From Rhabdophis nuchalis (lineage: Eukaryota > Chordata > Lepidosauria > Squamata > Natricidae): DNA of 64,000 nucleotides. Positions 22,601 to 32,942 of the stretch are shown in pieces. Made by a program: the position numbers and the translations under genes. The stretch's first letter is position 1, and each line of letters opens with the position of its first letter. The stretch spans positions 60,017,850 through 60,081,849 of the forward strand of contig CM077645.1 in the NCBI GenBank assembly GCA_039707465.1. The letters are read 5' to 3'. The notes under the pieces are model-generated. The model was not told the DNA's origin and made no database searches. It worked only from the letters and a program-made list of their open reading frames with translations.

Positions 22601-24232
22601 CATCCTTAAGTGAGGGTTCCTTGCCTGCTTCCCTAAAAGAGGCTATGGTGAGGCCCCTCCTTAAGAAGCCCTCTTTGGATCCAGCTCTTTTAACCAACTA
22701 TCGTCCAGTCTCCAACCTTCCCTTCTTGGCGAAGGTTGTTGAGAGTGTGGTGGCACAACAGTTTCCCCGTCACCTGGAGGAAGTTGATTATCTAGACCCG
22801 CGCCAGTCCGGCTTTCGGCCCGGGCATAGCACCGAGACGGCATTGGTCGCGTTGGTCGATGATCTCTGGAGGGCCAGAGATGGGGGTTGTTCCTCCATCC
22901 TGGTCCTATTAGACCTCTCGGCGGCTTTCGATACCATCGACCATGGTATCCTATTGCATCGGCTGGGGGGGTTGGGGGTGGGAGGCACTGTTTTACGGTG
23001 GTTCTCCTCCTACCTCTCTGGCCGATCGCAATTTGTGTTGACAGGAGAGCAGAGGTCAACCCCGAGACCCCTCACATGTGGGTTGCCTCAGGGGTCGGTC
23101 CTCTCGCCTCTCCTGTTTAACACATATATGAAGCCGCTGGGTGAGATCATCCGTGGTTTTGGGGTAGAGTACCATCTCTACGCTGATGATACTCAGCTGT
23201 ATATATCTACCCCAAACCACCCCAACGATGCCGTAGCGGTGATGTGCCAGTGCCTGGAAGCCGTATGGATCTGGATGGGAAGAAACGGACTCAGGCTCAA
23301 CCCGACCAAGACCAAGACCGAGTGGCTGTGGTTTCCGGCTGCCCGATTCAACCAGTTGACTCCATCGCTGGCCATTGGGGGCGAACATCTTGCCCCAGTG
23401 GATGGGGCGCGCAACTTGGGTGTCCTCCTGGATGCCCGGCTGTCCATGGAAGATCAAGTGACAGCCGTGGCCAGGAGGGCATTTTACCAGGTTCGCCTGG
23501 TTCGCCAGTTGCGCCCCCTATTGGATCGGGACGCCCTTCGCACAGTCACCCATGCTCTCATGACATCCCGACTGGACTATTGTAACTCTCTCTACATGGG
23601 GCTCCCCTTGAGGTGCACCCGAAGACTTCAGCTGGTCCAGAATGCAGCCGCGCGAGCAATTATGGGTACCGCAAGGTATACCCATGTAACACCGCTCTTG
23701 CGCGAGCTGCACTGGCTACCTGTCGTCTTTCGGGTGCGCTTCAAGGTGTTAGTTCTCATCTTTAAAGCGCTCCATGGCTCGGGACCTAGCTATCTGCGGG
23801 ATCGGATTCTGCCCCATACATCCTCCCGGCCGATTCGCTCCCACAGAGAGGGACTGCTCCGGGTGCCGTCCACTAGACTTTGTCAGCGGGCGACGCCCAG
23901 GGGAAGGGCCTTCTCTGTGGTAGGCCCAGCCCTCTGGAACGACCTTCCCCCCGACATTAGAACAACTATGGACCTCCGCTCCTTCCGTCAGAAATTAAAA
24001 ACTCACTTTTTCTGCTTGGCCGGCCTAGGTTAGTCTCTGCCCAGGGATTAGGGATTGTTAATTTTAAATGGGAATTTTAGTGCAGGGATAGTCAAATTTA
24101 ATTTGTTTTTATTGTATTTATTGTATTCATGTATATATTTTATGCTGTTTTATTCCTCCCTGTACACCGCTCCGAGTCCCCTAGGGGAGAGGACGCGGTT
24201 ATACAAATAAATATTCGATTCGATATTCGAAG
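19635..24232 (+). mobile_element. L2-like LINE C (group 1)
   Basis: Same 5' leader as B, including the NRF1-like and YY1-like motifs, then the coding region, a 3' untranslated region with CTGTACACCGCTCCGAGTCC, and an unusual tail (AAATAAATATTCGATTCGAT) in place of a plain ATT run. Its 5' part is identical to B; its 3' part from 22857 differs from both A and B at many sites. It is the donor of the 5' half of B. Confidence 0.88.
20917..24033 (+). CDS. L2 ORF2: endonuclease-reverse transcriptase, copy C
   Basis: An open frame of 1,038 codons with TTG at codon 1 and the first ATG at codon 48 (21058). Endonuclease and reverse transcriptase motifs are as in copy B, including [27 protein letters not shown] and YADD; the polymerase block reads [10 protein letters not shown]. 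It is two codons longer than B because of a 6-bp tandem duplication near 23305, giving NPTKTKTEW. As in B, the conserved N-terminal segment lies upstream in another frame. The intact catalytic motifs suggest recent activity of the family, although not necessarily of this copy. Confidence 0.9.
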   Translation: MLSILGGTREGGGYRQVETSQKGTGRASRQRREADGPAKRGDTGVISMEGLPIERVAGRGRSDGRQVLSSRLGARGRWLQTVKCHNPHRLGGQGVQSQGLRLMFCNARSVVNKAPLTHDLVSEVEPDLVGIAETWLGHEGGLPLVEMCPPGYRAFHQPRALGRGGGVAVIIREGLEPRETIVPQTTGCESLCVKWGLGRQLGLLVVYLAPRYVTAALPELLEVIATMAVETPRLLVMGDFNLPSVGESSGVAREFMASMTAMDLTQVIQGPTHEGGHTPDLIFVSGQWKSDLGIGDIVITPLSWTDHSLLWLDFPTAAPHRGEAEHESPIWFRPRRLMDPDGFQMALGPLPVPLTRAPMEDLVAAWNTATTGALDRVAPLRPLLWRRATLAPWFTEELRVMKRHKRCLERRWRYSRSESDRTQVRAHLRTYIVALRVAKRHHCATLIASAENRPAALFRVTRSLFQQRVREAPLQGRAEEFVTFLQEKIAQIQNELAPIDGPVGCHETDLVWEEFDSVTSEDMDRLRGRLRATTCLLDPCPSWLVLASWEVTRGWLQEVVNASLSEGSLPASLKEAMVRPLLKKPSLDPALLTNYRPVSNLPFLAKVVESVVAQQFPRHLEEVDYLDPRQSGFRPGHSTETALVALVDDLWRARDGGCSSILVLLDLSAAFDTIDHGILLHRLGGLGVGGTVLRWFSSYLSGRSQFVLTGEQRSTPRPLTCGLPQGSVLSPLLFNTYMKPLGEIIRGFGVEYHLYADDTQLYISTPNHPNDAVAVMCQCLEAVWIWMGRNGLRLNPTKTKTEWLWFPAARFNQLTPSLAIGGEHLAPVDGARNLGVLLDARLSMEDQVTAVARRAFYQVRLVRQLRPLLDRDALRTVTHALMTSRLDYCNSLYMGLPLRCTRRLQLVQNAAARAIMGTARYTHVTPLLRELHWLPVVFRVRFKVLVLIFKALHGSGPSYLRDRILPHTSSRPIRSHREGLLRVPSTRLCQRATPRGRAFSVVGPALWNDLPPDIRTTMDLRSFRQKLKTHFFCLAGLG

Positions 24233-25417
24233 GTAAGGAAAGAGGACATGAAAACCCTTCAGAACACAGCGAACAAAACTGGATGACAGAGAGCCTGTAT
24301 GAGTTAGGTTAGTTGGTGCTATGAAAAATGATACATGGTGAATTATAAATTGAAAGAGGATGTGGATAAAAAGAATACATACAACAGTATTGCAACACAT
24401 GAAGATGAGAGAAAAATACAATTGAATGTGAAAGAATGATGGAAGGAAAACTTTACAGGTCCATATGGAATGTTAGTGATGTATTGTAGAGCTTGGTCAA
24501 AGAAAGTGCTATAAATATTAGAGTCTCGAAAAAAGGATAACAAGAAGTCATAAATGTTGCAGGAATGTACACTGGTAAGACTACAGGGGTAGTTGTAAAA
24601 TATGCTACTTGTTTAATATTTGTGTAAAGGTTGAATTTTGCTTGTTAAGTGAAAGTCCCTTTTTGAATGCAAAGATGTCAAAAACTATAATATTTTAAGT
24701 GTGCCTAGGGAAGAATTTGGTAAAATCCAGACTAGATATACAATAGGTGACTATGAATAAAATTTTGGAAGTGCAGGATTTTTACTCCTTGGCAGATATA
24801 TAAATATAAAAAGGTTAGATATATAAATCATGAAAAATTAGAGCCAGAATATTAATTTGTATTCTTTCCTAGAACAGCATATAAAATGATATAGGCTCTT
24901 TCATTTATTTTGCTTTCTAGTTCTTGAACTTTTGCTGCACTTGTAAAGCTCTGCTTATACCCAAAGGAAATTAAGGGATATACATGTATGCATGTAGCTC
25001 ATCTTGATGTATTATTCTTGGCATTCCTTACCACTGACTAGGACCAATGACATTGGCCAGAGTTATATTGAATTTAAATAACATTTCACAGACTGCTTGC
25101 TTTTCCCCCTTTCCCTTAATGAAGCCAGAACAGTAGCTTGGCTTTCCAATGCTAATATGCTCTTGGCATATTGGGAGAGAGAGTATACATATCCACAGAA
25201 CAAGCTTACTGCTTCACGAGTTGTGTATATGGCTTTTTTAATCTCTCTATAAGAGTGACTAATAGACTTTTCTTTACCATTATTTCACTGGCACTAATGA
25301 CTGAAATACACAAATCTTAAGTGCTCTCAAGACTTGTATATTTGCCTAGCTGATATTTGTGTGGTCATTCTAGTTTAATGAACTTAGTTTGCATGTTTTG
25401 TTTAATGAATGACAAGC
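24233..25417. other. AT-rich DNA, no feature recognised
   Basis: No gene or repeat that I can support after the tail of LINE C. Confidence 0.5.
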
Positions 25418-25595
25418 TTAATGAAAAGGACTAGGGTGACATGATAGTAATATTCCAGTATATAAGGTGCTGCCACAAAGAAGAAGTGGTTAACGTATTC
25501 TCCTAAGAACCTGAAAGCAAGACAAGAAGCAAAGGATGGAAACTAATCTAGGATAGACTCAACCTAGAACTAAGGAGATATTTCCTGACAGTTAT
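25418..25595 (+). mobile_element. CR1 LINE 3' fragment, left half
   Basis: The stretch GGACTAGGGTGACATGATAG, GCTGCCACAAAGAAGAAGTG, CTGAAAGCAAGACAAGAAGC, GGAAACTAATC, ending TTTCCTGACAGT, is the CR1 region upstream of the C-terminal codons. It stops at the L2 insertion and resumes at 29043, so the two halves were once contiguous. Confidence 0.85.
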
Positions 25596-26332
25596 TATTT
25601 ATTTATTTATTTTAATCATATTTTTATACCTCCCCATCTCCACAGTGGGACTCGGGGCGGTGCACAGAAGATAAAAAGGAAAAAACAACAACATACACAC
25701 CATATAAATACAATCCACAATTTAAAACCAAATTAAATTAAATATAACTGTGCTACAAAGATTAAAACTATAAAACCCTCTATTAAAAACAAATGTACAT
25801 TATTAAACTCTAAGCCAGGCCAGCCAGATGGAAAAAGTGTGATTTGAGCTCCCGATGGAAGAGGCGTAGGTCCCTGATGGTGCGAATATTGGGGGGCAGG
25901 TCGTTCCAGAGAGCTGGACCTGCCACAGAGAAGGCCCTTCCTCTGCGGGCCGGCAGACGGCATTGACTGGCAGACGGCACCCTGAGGAAGCCCTCCCTGT
26001 GCGAGCGGACAGGTCGAAGGGAGGTATGCGGTAGGAGGTGGTCTCACAAATACACAGGTCCCGTGCCATGGAGCGATTTGAAGATGGTTACCAACACCTT
26101 GAAGCACACCCGGAAGGCCACAGGCAGCCAGTGCAGCTCGCGCAGGAGAGGTGTTACATGGGAGTAACGAGAGACTCCCAGAATCCCCCACGCGGCTGCA
26201 TTCTGAACTAGCTGCAGTCTCCGGGTGCACCTCAAGGGGAGCCCCAAGTAGAGAGCATTACAGTAGTCCAAGCGAGAAGTAACGAGGGCTTGGGTGACTG
26301 TGCGAAGGGAGTCCCGATCAAGAAAGGGGCGC
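25596..26332 (-). mobile_element. L2-like LINE G, 3' part (minus strand)
   Basis: The 3' end of a minus-strand L2 inserted in the CR1. It has a TTTA-rich tail at 25596-25614, the 3' untranslated end with CTCGGGGCGGTGCACAG, then reverse transcriptase C-terminal codons with frameshifts ([31 protein letters not shown]). It is cut at 26320-26332 by the L1-type insertion and continues at 28314. Confidence 0.9.
26320..26332. repeat. Target-site duplication, left copy
   Basis: AAGAAAGGGGCGC, repeated exactly at 28314-28326. It flanks the L1-type insert. Removing the insert and one copy restores continuous L2 sequence. Confidence 0.95.
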
Positions 26333-28313
26333 GACTTCCTGTTCCGGCTTCTGGTGGCAACGGATGAACCTTGGGGTTCGTCCGCCGTTTTGCTCTTTTT
26401 TCTGCCCCTAACAGGGTGGGGTGCCCCCCTTTTTTTTCTGGGGGGGACCCTCCGTAGGACTGGCTTGCCTGGACTGGTTCTGCCGGCGGCAGCTGGGGAA
26501 CGGTCCTTCTCTTTGGTCCAGGTGGAAGAAGACATGCTGCGGGGGGCTTGGTTCCCTTCCCAACGGAGGACAGCAACAAATAATGGATTCGGAGAGAACG
26601 GAGCGCTCGAGTCGGATGGCTTTGCCGGGGCTTGAGATGCGAGGTGGAGAGTAAGTGACTTTAAAACTTTTTTTGCTGGCGGCTTGGACTGAGAGAGACG
26701 TGGAGGGGGGTGTTTGTTAAAAAAACCCTCGGATTTATAACAGCGGCGTTTAGAAATGGCTCTTCGTTGCGAGGAAGTGGATATTTCTCATCTGGACTTT
26801 TCTGGAACAAGTGAAAGTGTTTTGCGGCTTGTTTCTATACAATGTATCTAAGTCCGGCTTTATTGAAACAATTTCTTTTTTCACTCTCTCCTGCTGGCTA
26901 CCTGGCTGGGCTGTGGAAGATGGCTCCTCTTTGTTCCTGAATGACTATTTCTTTATGGAAAATCACCAACATTTCTTTGTAATTTGGACTGTCTCTCTTT
27001 ATTAATGGAATTTTTTTTTGGAATAATTGGTTCCTTCCCTGGAATACCTTCTCTTTTTTAACAACTGACTGTGGAAACTGTTTCTCTTCTGGGCTCTACA
27101 ACTTGTTACAACTCTGAGCTGAACTTTTTTCTCCTGACTTGCTCCAGCGGCCGCACCCAAAAAACGCCATCTTAGTGGCACTGATTATAATAGCTCATCA
27201 TGGCTTCAAAAAAACAACCAGAGAATTCGGGATTGGAACAAAGAATGACGGCGATGGAGGAAGCACTAAACTCCTTGGTGCTGGAAATTAAAGCGATGAG
27301 GAAAGACCAGTGTAGCTCTAAGCTTGAACTTTTGGAAACACAGAAAAAATTGATGGAGAACACAGAGAAGACCGAGGAGCTGGAAGTGGGGTTGGCTGGG
27401 GCAAAGGGAGAACTTAAAAATGTCAACACTGAAATTGGAGATTTGTCTGGTCATATGTCTAGGATGGATTTTGAAAGAATGTCATATTTTTTAAGATTTC
27501 AGAACATTTTGGAGGAAACTGGTGAATGCCTTCCTGATCTCATGAGTACAATTTTAGCAGACTATTTACACAAACCTAAAGAGGAGATCAGGGGGGACAT
27601 TGACCTAGTCTATAGAATTAACTCAACATATGCCAGGTTAAATGAAGTACCCAGAGAGATACATATTAAATTTGTTAGAAGGTCGACCAGGGAGGGAATT
27701 CTGAAGGTGCAGAGAGACGGGCCTTTAATTTACCAACAAAAGGAAGTCGCTATCTTGAAGCAGATCCCAAAAAAGATTAGGGAGGTGAGGAGGAAGTATT
27801 TCTTCTTATCTAAAAAATTGTTTCACCACGGGATTTGGTTTAAGTGGGCGATGCCAGAAGGGATGTTGGTGTTCTGGGAAGGAGGAAGAGTAAGGATTAA
27901 AACAGTTGCTGAGGCGGAAGCCTTTCTTAAAAAACATTCCTCTATCCTGGGGGAAGATTCAGGAGGGTCAGAGGGGGCCACGGCCCCGCCCACTGGGGGA
28001 CAGGGGGGAGAACAAGAAGACACAATTGCCAAGAGACTTAGATCAAAAAAATGACTTTGCTTTTTATTAACATAGTATAATTCTTTGTCTGGATGTTTGT
28101 ACATGATTGCCAGCATATAATTTAGAATGTATGATTTATGCATTTATCTTCACCTTGTTGTATTAATGAACAATGTATTACCAATGTCTTACCACGCAGG
28201 CCGGAGGGGCTAATGACTTCGACGTGAAAGTTCTCAAAAAAAATTTTGTATCACCTTACCCTACCCTATCCCAAAAATTTGTAAAACCAATAAAACTTTT
28301 GCAATATAAAAAA
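26333..28313 (+). mobile_element. ORF1-only L1-type element (HAL1-like)
   Basis: A 1,981-bp insert with 13-bp target-site duplications and a short A-rich 3' end (ATATAAAAAAAAGAAA). It has a GC-rich then T-rich 5' leader of 867 bp, one intact ORF1, and only about 260 bp downstream. There is no endonuclease or reverse transcriptase, so it must have been mobilised in trans or be an internally deleted L1. Mammalian HAL1 elements have this same design. Confidence 0.85.
27200..28054 (+). CDS. L1-type ORF1 protein
   Basis: A 284-codon frame from ATG 27200 to TGA 28052. L1 ORF1 proteins are trimeric RNA-binding chaperones that coat the element RNA. The layout fits: a heptad-rich coiled coil at about residues 12-90 (LEQRMTAMEEALNSLVLEI, then repeated leucines), an RRM-like part at about 92-140 (MSYFLRFQNI, LADYLHKPKEEI), and a C-terminal domain at about 150-245 (EIHIKFVRRSTREGIL, ILKQIPKKIREVRRKYFFL, and an EAEAFL end). 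The tail is glycine-rich and acidic, then basic (RLRSKK). Length is a little short of the roughly 340 residues of mammalian ORF1p. The frame has no lesion, so the insertion is young. Confidence 0.88.
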   Translation: MASKKQPENSGLEQRMTAMEEALNSLVLEIKAMRKDQCSSKLELLETQKKLMENTEKTEELEVGLAGAKGELKNVNTEIGDLSGHMSRMDFERMSYFLRFQNILEETGECLPDLMSTILADYLHKPKEEIRGDIDLVYRINSTYARLNEVPREIHIKFVRRSTREGILKVQRDGPLIYQQKEVAILKQIPKKIREVRRKYFFLSKKLFHHGIWFKWAMPEGMLVFWEGGRVRIKTVAEAEAFLKKHSSILGEDSGGSEGATAPPTGGQGGEQEDTIAKRLRSKK

Positions 28314-29042
28314 AAGAAAGGGGCGCAACTGGTGTATCAGGTGAACCTGATAGAATGCCCCCCTGGCCACGGCCGTCACCTGGTCATCCAGGGACAGCCG
28401 AGAGTCCAGGAGGACACCCAAGTTGCGGGCCCTTTCCCCGGGGGCTAATGACTCACCCCCGATAGCCAGCGATGGCACCAGCTGGCTATATCGGGACGCT
28501 GGAAACCACAGCCACTCAGTCTTGGACGGGTTGAGTCAGAGCTTGTTCCTCCCCATCCAGACCCGCATGGCCTCCAGACACTGGGACATCACTTCAACGG
28601 CATCGTTGGGGTGGTTCGGGGTAGAGAGGTACAGCTGAGTATCATCAGAGTACTGATGGTACTCTACCCCAAAACCATGGATGAACTCGCCCAGTGGCTT
28701 AATATAGGTGATGAACAGGAGAGGTGAGAGAACCAACCCCTGGGGCATCCCACAGATTAGGGGTCTCGGTGTCGATCTCTGCCCTCCTGCCAACACAAAT
28801 TGTGACCGGCCAGAGAGGTAGGAGGAGAACCACCGTAAAACGGTGCCTCCCACTCCCAACCCCTTCAGCAGGTGCAACAGGATACCATGGTCGATGGTAT
28901 CGAAAGCCGCTGAGAGGTCTAATAGGACCAGGATAGAAGAACAGCCTCTATCCCGAGCCCTCCAGAGATCATCAACCAACGCGACCAATGCCGTCTCTGT
29001 GCTGTGTCCGGGTCGGAAGCCGGACTGGCGCGGGTCTAGATA
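28314..29042 (-). mobile_element. L2-like LINE G, 5' part (minus strand)
   Basis: This continues LINE G beyond the L1-type insert. On the minus strand it encodes reverse transcriptase through [30 protein letters not shown] and a YSDD in place of YADD, with frameshifts near 28.48 kb. The altered catalytic motif and the frameshifts make it inactive. It ends abruptly at TCTAGATA (29035-29042), its 5' truncation point. Confidence 0.9.
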
Positions 29043-29216
29043 GACAATTAATCAGTAGAACAATTTGCCTCCAGAAGTTGTGGGTGCACCAACACTGGGA
29101 GTTTTTAAGAAGAGATTGGGCAACCATTTGTCTGAAATGGTACAGGCTAGGGTTTCCTGCCTAGAATGGAAGACCTCCAAGGTCCCTTCCAACTCTGTTG
29201 TACTATTATTAAATCT
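29043..29216 (+). mobile_element. CR1 LINE 3' fragment, right half
   Basis: This resumes the CR1 from 25595: GACAATTAATCAGTAGAACA, CCAGAAGTTGTGGGTGCACC, TTTTTAAGAAGAGATTGG, then the hallmark 3' end GACCTCCAAGGTCCCTTCC with AACTCTGTTGTAC. A homologous, separate copy is at 53.2 kb. Confidence 0.88.
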
Positions 29217-32200
29217 TCTGTGCTTCACTGTATAGTCTTTTTTCCTTTCAGGAGCTTGATCCAGTCTTCTATCCCAAACCTATTCAGTTTTTATCTTGCC
29301 TGTTTTATTTATAAACCCTAAATCTATTTGGAAGAAACCTTCATGTTGCATTTGAGCTTTATCCAAAGAAGACACAGAAAAAGACTTTTACGACTTGATT
29401 TTTACAGCTAATATTGCCCATGTATTTTATTTTACGAAATATTCTTTTGTTTTTTTTAAGTGTTCTCTATATCATCTACATTATATCCAGCCATCAAAAT
29501 TATTGAATGCTGGCTGTGTGATGTTTAAGACATGGTAAGGAAGAGTTAAAGAAATGCAGTTGTTTGTTTCCATAGGACTGGTTTCATCTTTATTTTTGTC
29601 AGACAAAAAACTAAAAAGAGACAATCTACTATTAGCCATGCTTAATCTATGTAAAAGATATGCTTTCATGGTGCAAATGTAATGCTGGAGCCCATGAATT
29701 GCTTGTTCCTGCTCTATGCCATTTGATAGCAACATTAGATCACTTAGTGAAACTTTGCTGTCAGTGTGGGGAATTCACTATTACCAGCATAATGACATGA
29801 AGTTAGCATATTTATTTTTCTGTCAAAAAGTTTTGGAGTTGCATCTAATGAGAGTAATGTGCTTGGTAACAATAGGTCAGATTCATTCATTCATGCTTTG
29901 GGCATTTATTTCTTTATGAAAAAATTGAATTGAACAGATTTCTCTAAGTTTGGTTTTACATGTGTTTTAAAATGGATGTCTGCTATGTGTTACACTGCTA
30001 GCACAGAGTCAAATTTGTTTTCATTTGTGAATAACTACAATATGATGATTGCATCCCATTTTTGTGGTGTATTGATCATAACCGCTTTGCAAAAAAAATT
30101 AATGTATAAAAGCCAAATATGTGAAGGATGTACATTATTCTAGCAATAGAATGATTGTATTTCCTCTCGTCACAAAGAAAGATAGTGAACTTTTCAATAC
30201 ATTCATGAAATCTAATAAAAGCAATGTCTTAAACAATAACAAAAAAATGAATGCTGCTTTAATGCATAATACAAAGATCAAATGAATATTAAGAAAATAC
30301 CTTAGGATTTTTCAATGGCAGGATGCAAGGAAAGAGATAATGTTTCATTTTGAAAAGGGTTAGAAACAGCTCTGTTGAAGTTTTAGCATGTGCCAAAAGT
30401 ATTCTTCTCAGTCATATCAGCCCTACCTTGAACTGAATTGATATAGCAATTTAATTCCAGGAAAGGCTTTAAAAAGAATAAGATGATTCACTTGGATGCC
30501 TGTTTATGGAATTACTGAGACATGCTGCTTCAGCTATGTCCATTCTTGAACTGGCAGGGGTGGGTTCCAGGTAGTTACTATTATAGATATCTGGTTACTT
30601 CATACATTATAGTGTGTGCCATATAGGACTGTCTATGATTCAATTTGTGGCTCAAATTCAAATTCATATCTCTCACTGACTATGACCAGAAGTCAACAAA
30701 AGGCTATATCTTTTGCATGGATTGCTACTATTTCTGCTCTTGATTATCAAAATTTAAAAATATAGCATTTGTGATAAATTTAGAAAGATAAAATAGTTTT
30801 CTGATTTCTTTTCTAGAACTTATAGTAAGGCCATCCTTTTAAGGGTAACAACATAATCAGATTTTTTAAGATGGAATACACTACTACCATATTAAGACAT
30901 ATTTCGTACAAGATTTAGATGTTGGTGCTAGACATGTGTTAACTTTTGAAATGACTCCATTATGTGTGAAAACCTTGCTGCATTGGTGTCCCTATTAATG
31001 TGTTTCTTATTAACATGCATGAATATTCATTGACAAGTACAAAAAACAAATTTACTTATATATGTCTCTGAACTGTTTATAGTTAGGACCTATATAGGTC
31101 CTAAATATATTCTATCTACCTATCCACACATTTCTTATATACATGTCCTTATGCACTTTGATCTGAAACCTGGCTTAAATATCTGGATCTATATAGGAAC
31201 AGCTAAGACATCATCTTCATAGTCAAGTGATAGAATTCATCTGGGCAATGTAATTTAATAGGGATTGGTAAATTATAAATAGACCAATGTATTTTGAATA
31301 AAAATAAACAATTAGAATGAGCAGGCTGGAAATCATAAATAGACATTAGTACTTTTCTAACAAGATATAACTAAAAAAACAAATGTTGCAGTCAGTTAAC
31401 TGTTAATAGAATTTATGGCCAATGAATCAACAGAAATAATAATAATTAAATAATAATTTAAATCAAATAATAGCTGAAACAACAGAATTAAAGCATTTTT
31501 AATAATACAATTATAAGTATACAAAAAAAGCAATGGTTAGAAACGTTGTTTAGCTAAACATGCTCCCTTCTTTTAAGATACCCTAATGTTTAATGAGAGA
31601 TACACACTCTTGGAAAGTATTTTAATAAATCTCATTTCAACTTTGTTAACTAAAGCATAAAAATCGCATTGCTGCCTTACTATTAGAAACAAGCACAGTA
31701 AGTGTTTAATTGAAAAAATTATACTACATAAGGAAATTGTTTATTAATGTTATTTACTTTTATTGCTAAACTTGTAAAAATAATACTGTCTCACTGCTTC
31801 TTTAATAAAATATTTGGAAATTTTATTGGAAAATTAACATTGCTAAGTTCAAGATAGAATGAAACAACACATACCCACATGAATAGTTTGGTTAAGCTAT
31901 CTGTGCCACATTATAATATGATTAAGAGAAAGGGTTATTAGAGCAGGGTGCACAATAAAGACTAGTGCTCTTTTTAAGTAAATCTCTCAATGTTCCCCAT
32001 AAGTAGGGCACTGAAGGGTTCAGAAGGAAAATCAGCATTTACCAGTTGCTAAGAGACTTCAGCTGTGTTAATCCAGGTTAAGACTTGAATTAACACTTAA
32101 CCTGATTTGTTAAAATCAGGTTACATACAGCACTTATTTAGAAAAAGACAATCCGAAATTAAGATCTTTGTGGATGTATACCAAAGATAGCACAACTTGA

Positions 32201-32906
32201 GTTAGGCTTTTGTGACTAAGAAAGGAACAGTCACACAATTTTATGGCAATACTAGTGAATAATTTTTTTAAAAAAATGAAAAGTCACTAAGAAAATAAAA
32301 TAGGCCTAAATTCTTGAAAAAAGGAAGTTAATAACTAATAAATAGAATCCAATCAGGAGTTTTTTATCATTTAGTGACTCTCATAACTAAAAGAACTGGA
32401 TTAACTGGACTTTCATGATCATGGAAAGATTATGAAATGAAAAAATAAATATTTTCCTTGCTAGTCCAAAAATGAAAGAAGAATACTGGTTAAATATGCT
32501 AAACTAAAAACTTGGAGATCATGATTTTTTTCTTCTTAGAAGCCAAGGCTAAGAACATGAAAGCCAACTGGATAATGTTGGAGCAGTGATTTCTTCTCTG
32601 CTTAAGGAAGAAGTGAATGTCAAACTATTTCTGAAAATGCTGCCAAAAATACTGCATGGTCATATCACACAGTTGTCAAGAGTCAAGATGAACTTGATGA
32701 TGAGACAGAAACGAGAGAGGGAAGAAAATATAATACATTATTCATATTCAGTATTCATTTTCATGTACACATACATCATCACTCAAGATGAGAAAGAAAG
32801 AGAGACAAGATATTGCTATTGTCCCAATGTCTCAAGATTATATTTATTTATTTGAATGTATTATAACACCCCCCCCATTCTGATGAACTCATGTTTTTAG
32901 TTAAAT

Positions 32907-32908
<2 letters not shown>
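29217..32908. other. Long AT-rich stretch, no feature recognised
   Basis: I see no gene, RNA gene or repeat that I recognise. Short open frames here are compositional. Confidence 0.5.

Positions 32909-32909
<1 letters not shown>

Positions 32910-32941
<32 letters not shown>
32910..32941. repeat. (GT)n microsatellite
   Basis: About 16 perfect dinucleotide units. Confidence 0.95.

Positions 32942-32942
<1 letters not shown>

Larger units (their letters stand above)
15354..22797 (+). repeat. Tandem segmental duplication, unit 2 (7,444 bp)
   Basis: The second copy of the unit: the 3' part of LINE B, spacer, fragment F, array, and the 5' part of LINE C. It is 14 bp shorter than unit 1, all accounted for by the ATT-rich array. 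The two units meet inside the reverse transcriptase gene of LINE B. Confidence 0.92.

Noticed and set aside
7896..22797. CRISPR array or a prokaryotic operon as the source of the repeated structure
   Set aside because: Repeat units are kilobases long, the genes are LINE ORFs, and base composition and repeats are vertebrate.
27823..28143. 106-codon minus-strand frame across the end of the L1-type ORF1
   Set aside because: Antisense to a convincing ORF1 and without features of its own.
32586..32855. 89-codon plus-strand frame
   Set aside because: AT-rich, no recognisable domain, and no splice or start context supporting it.
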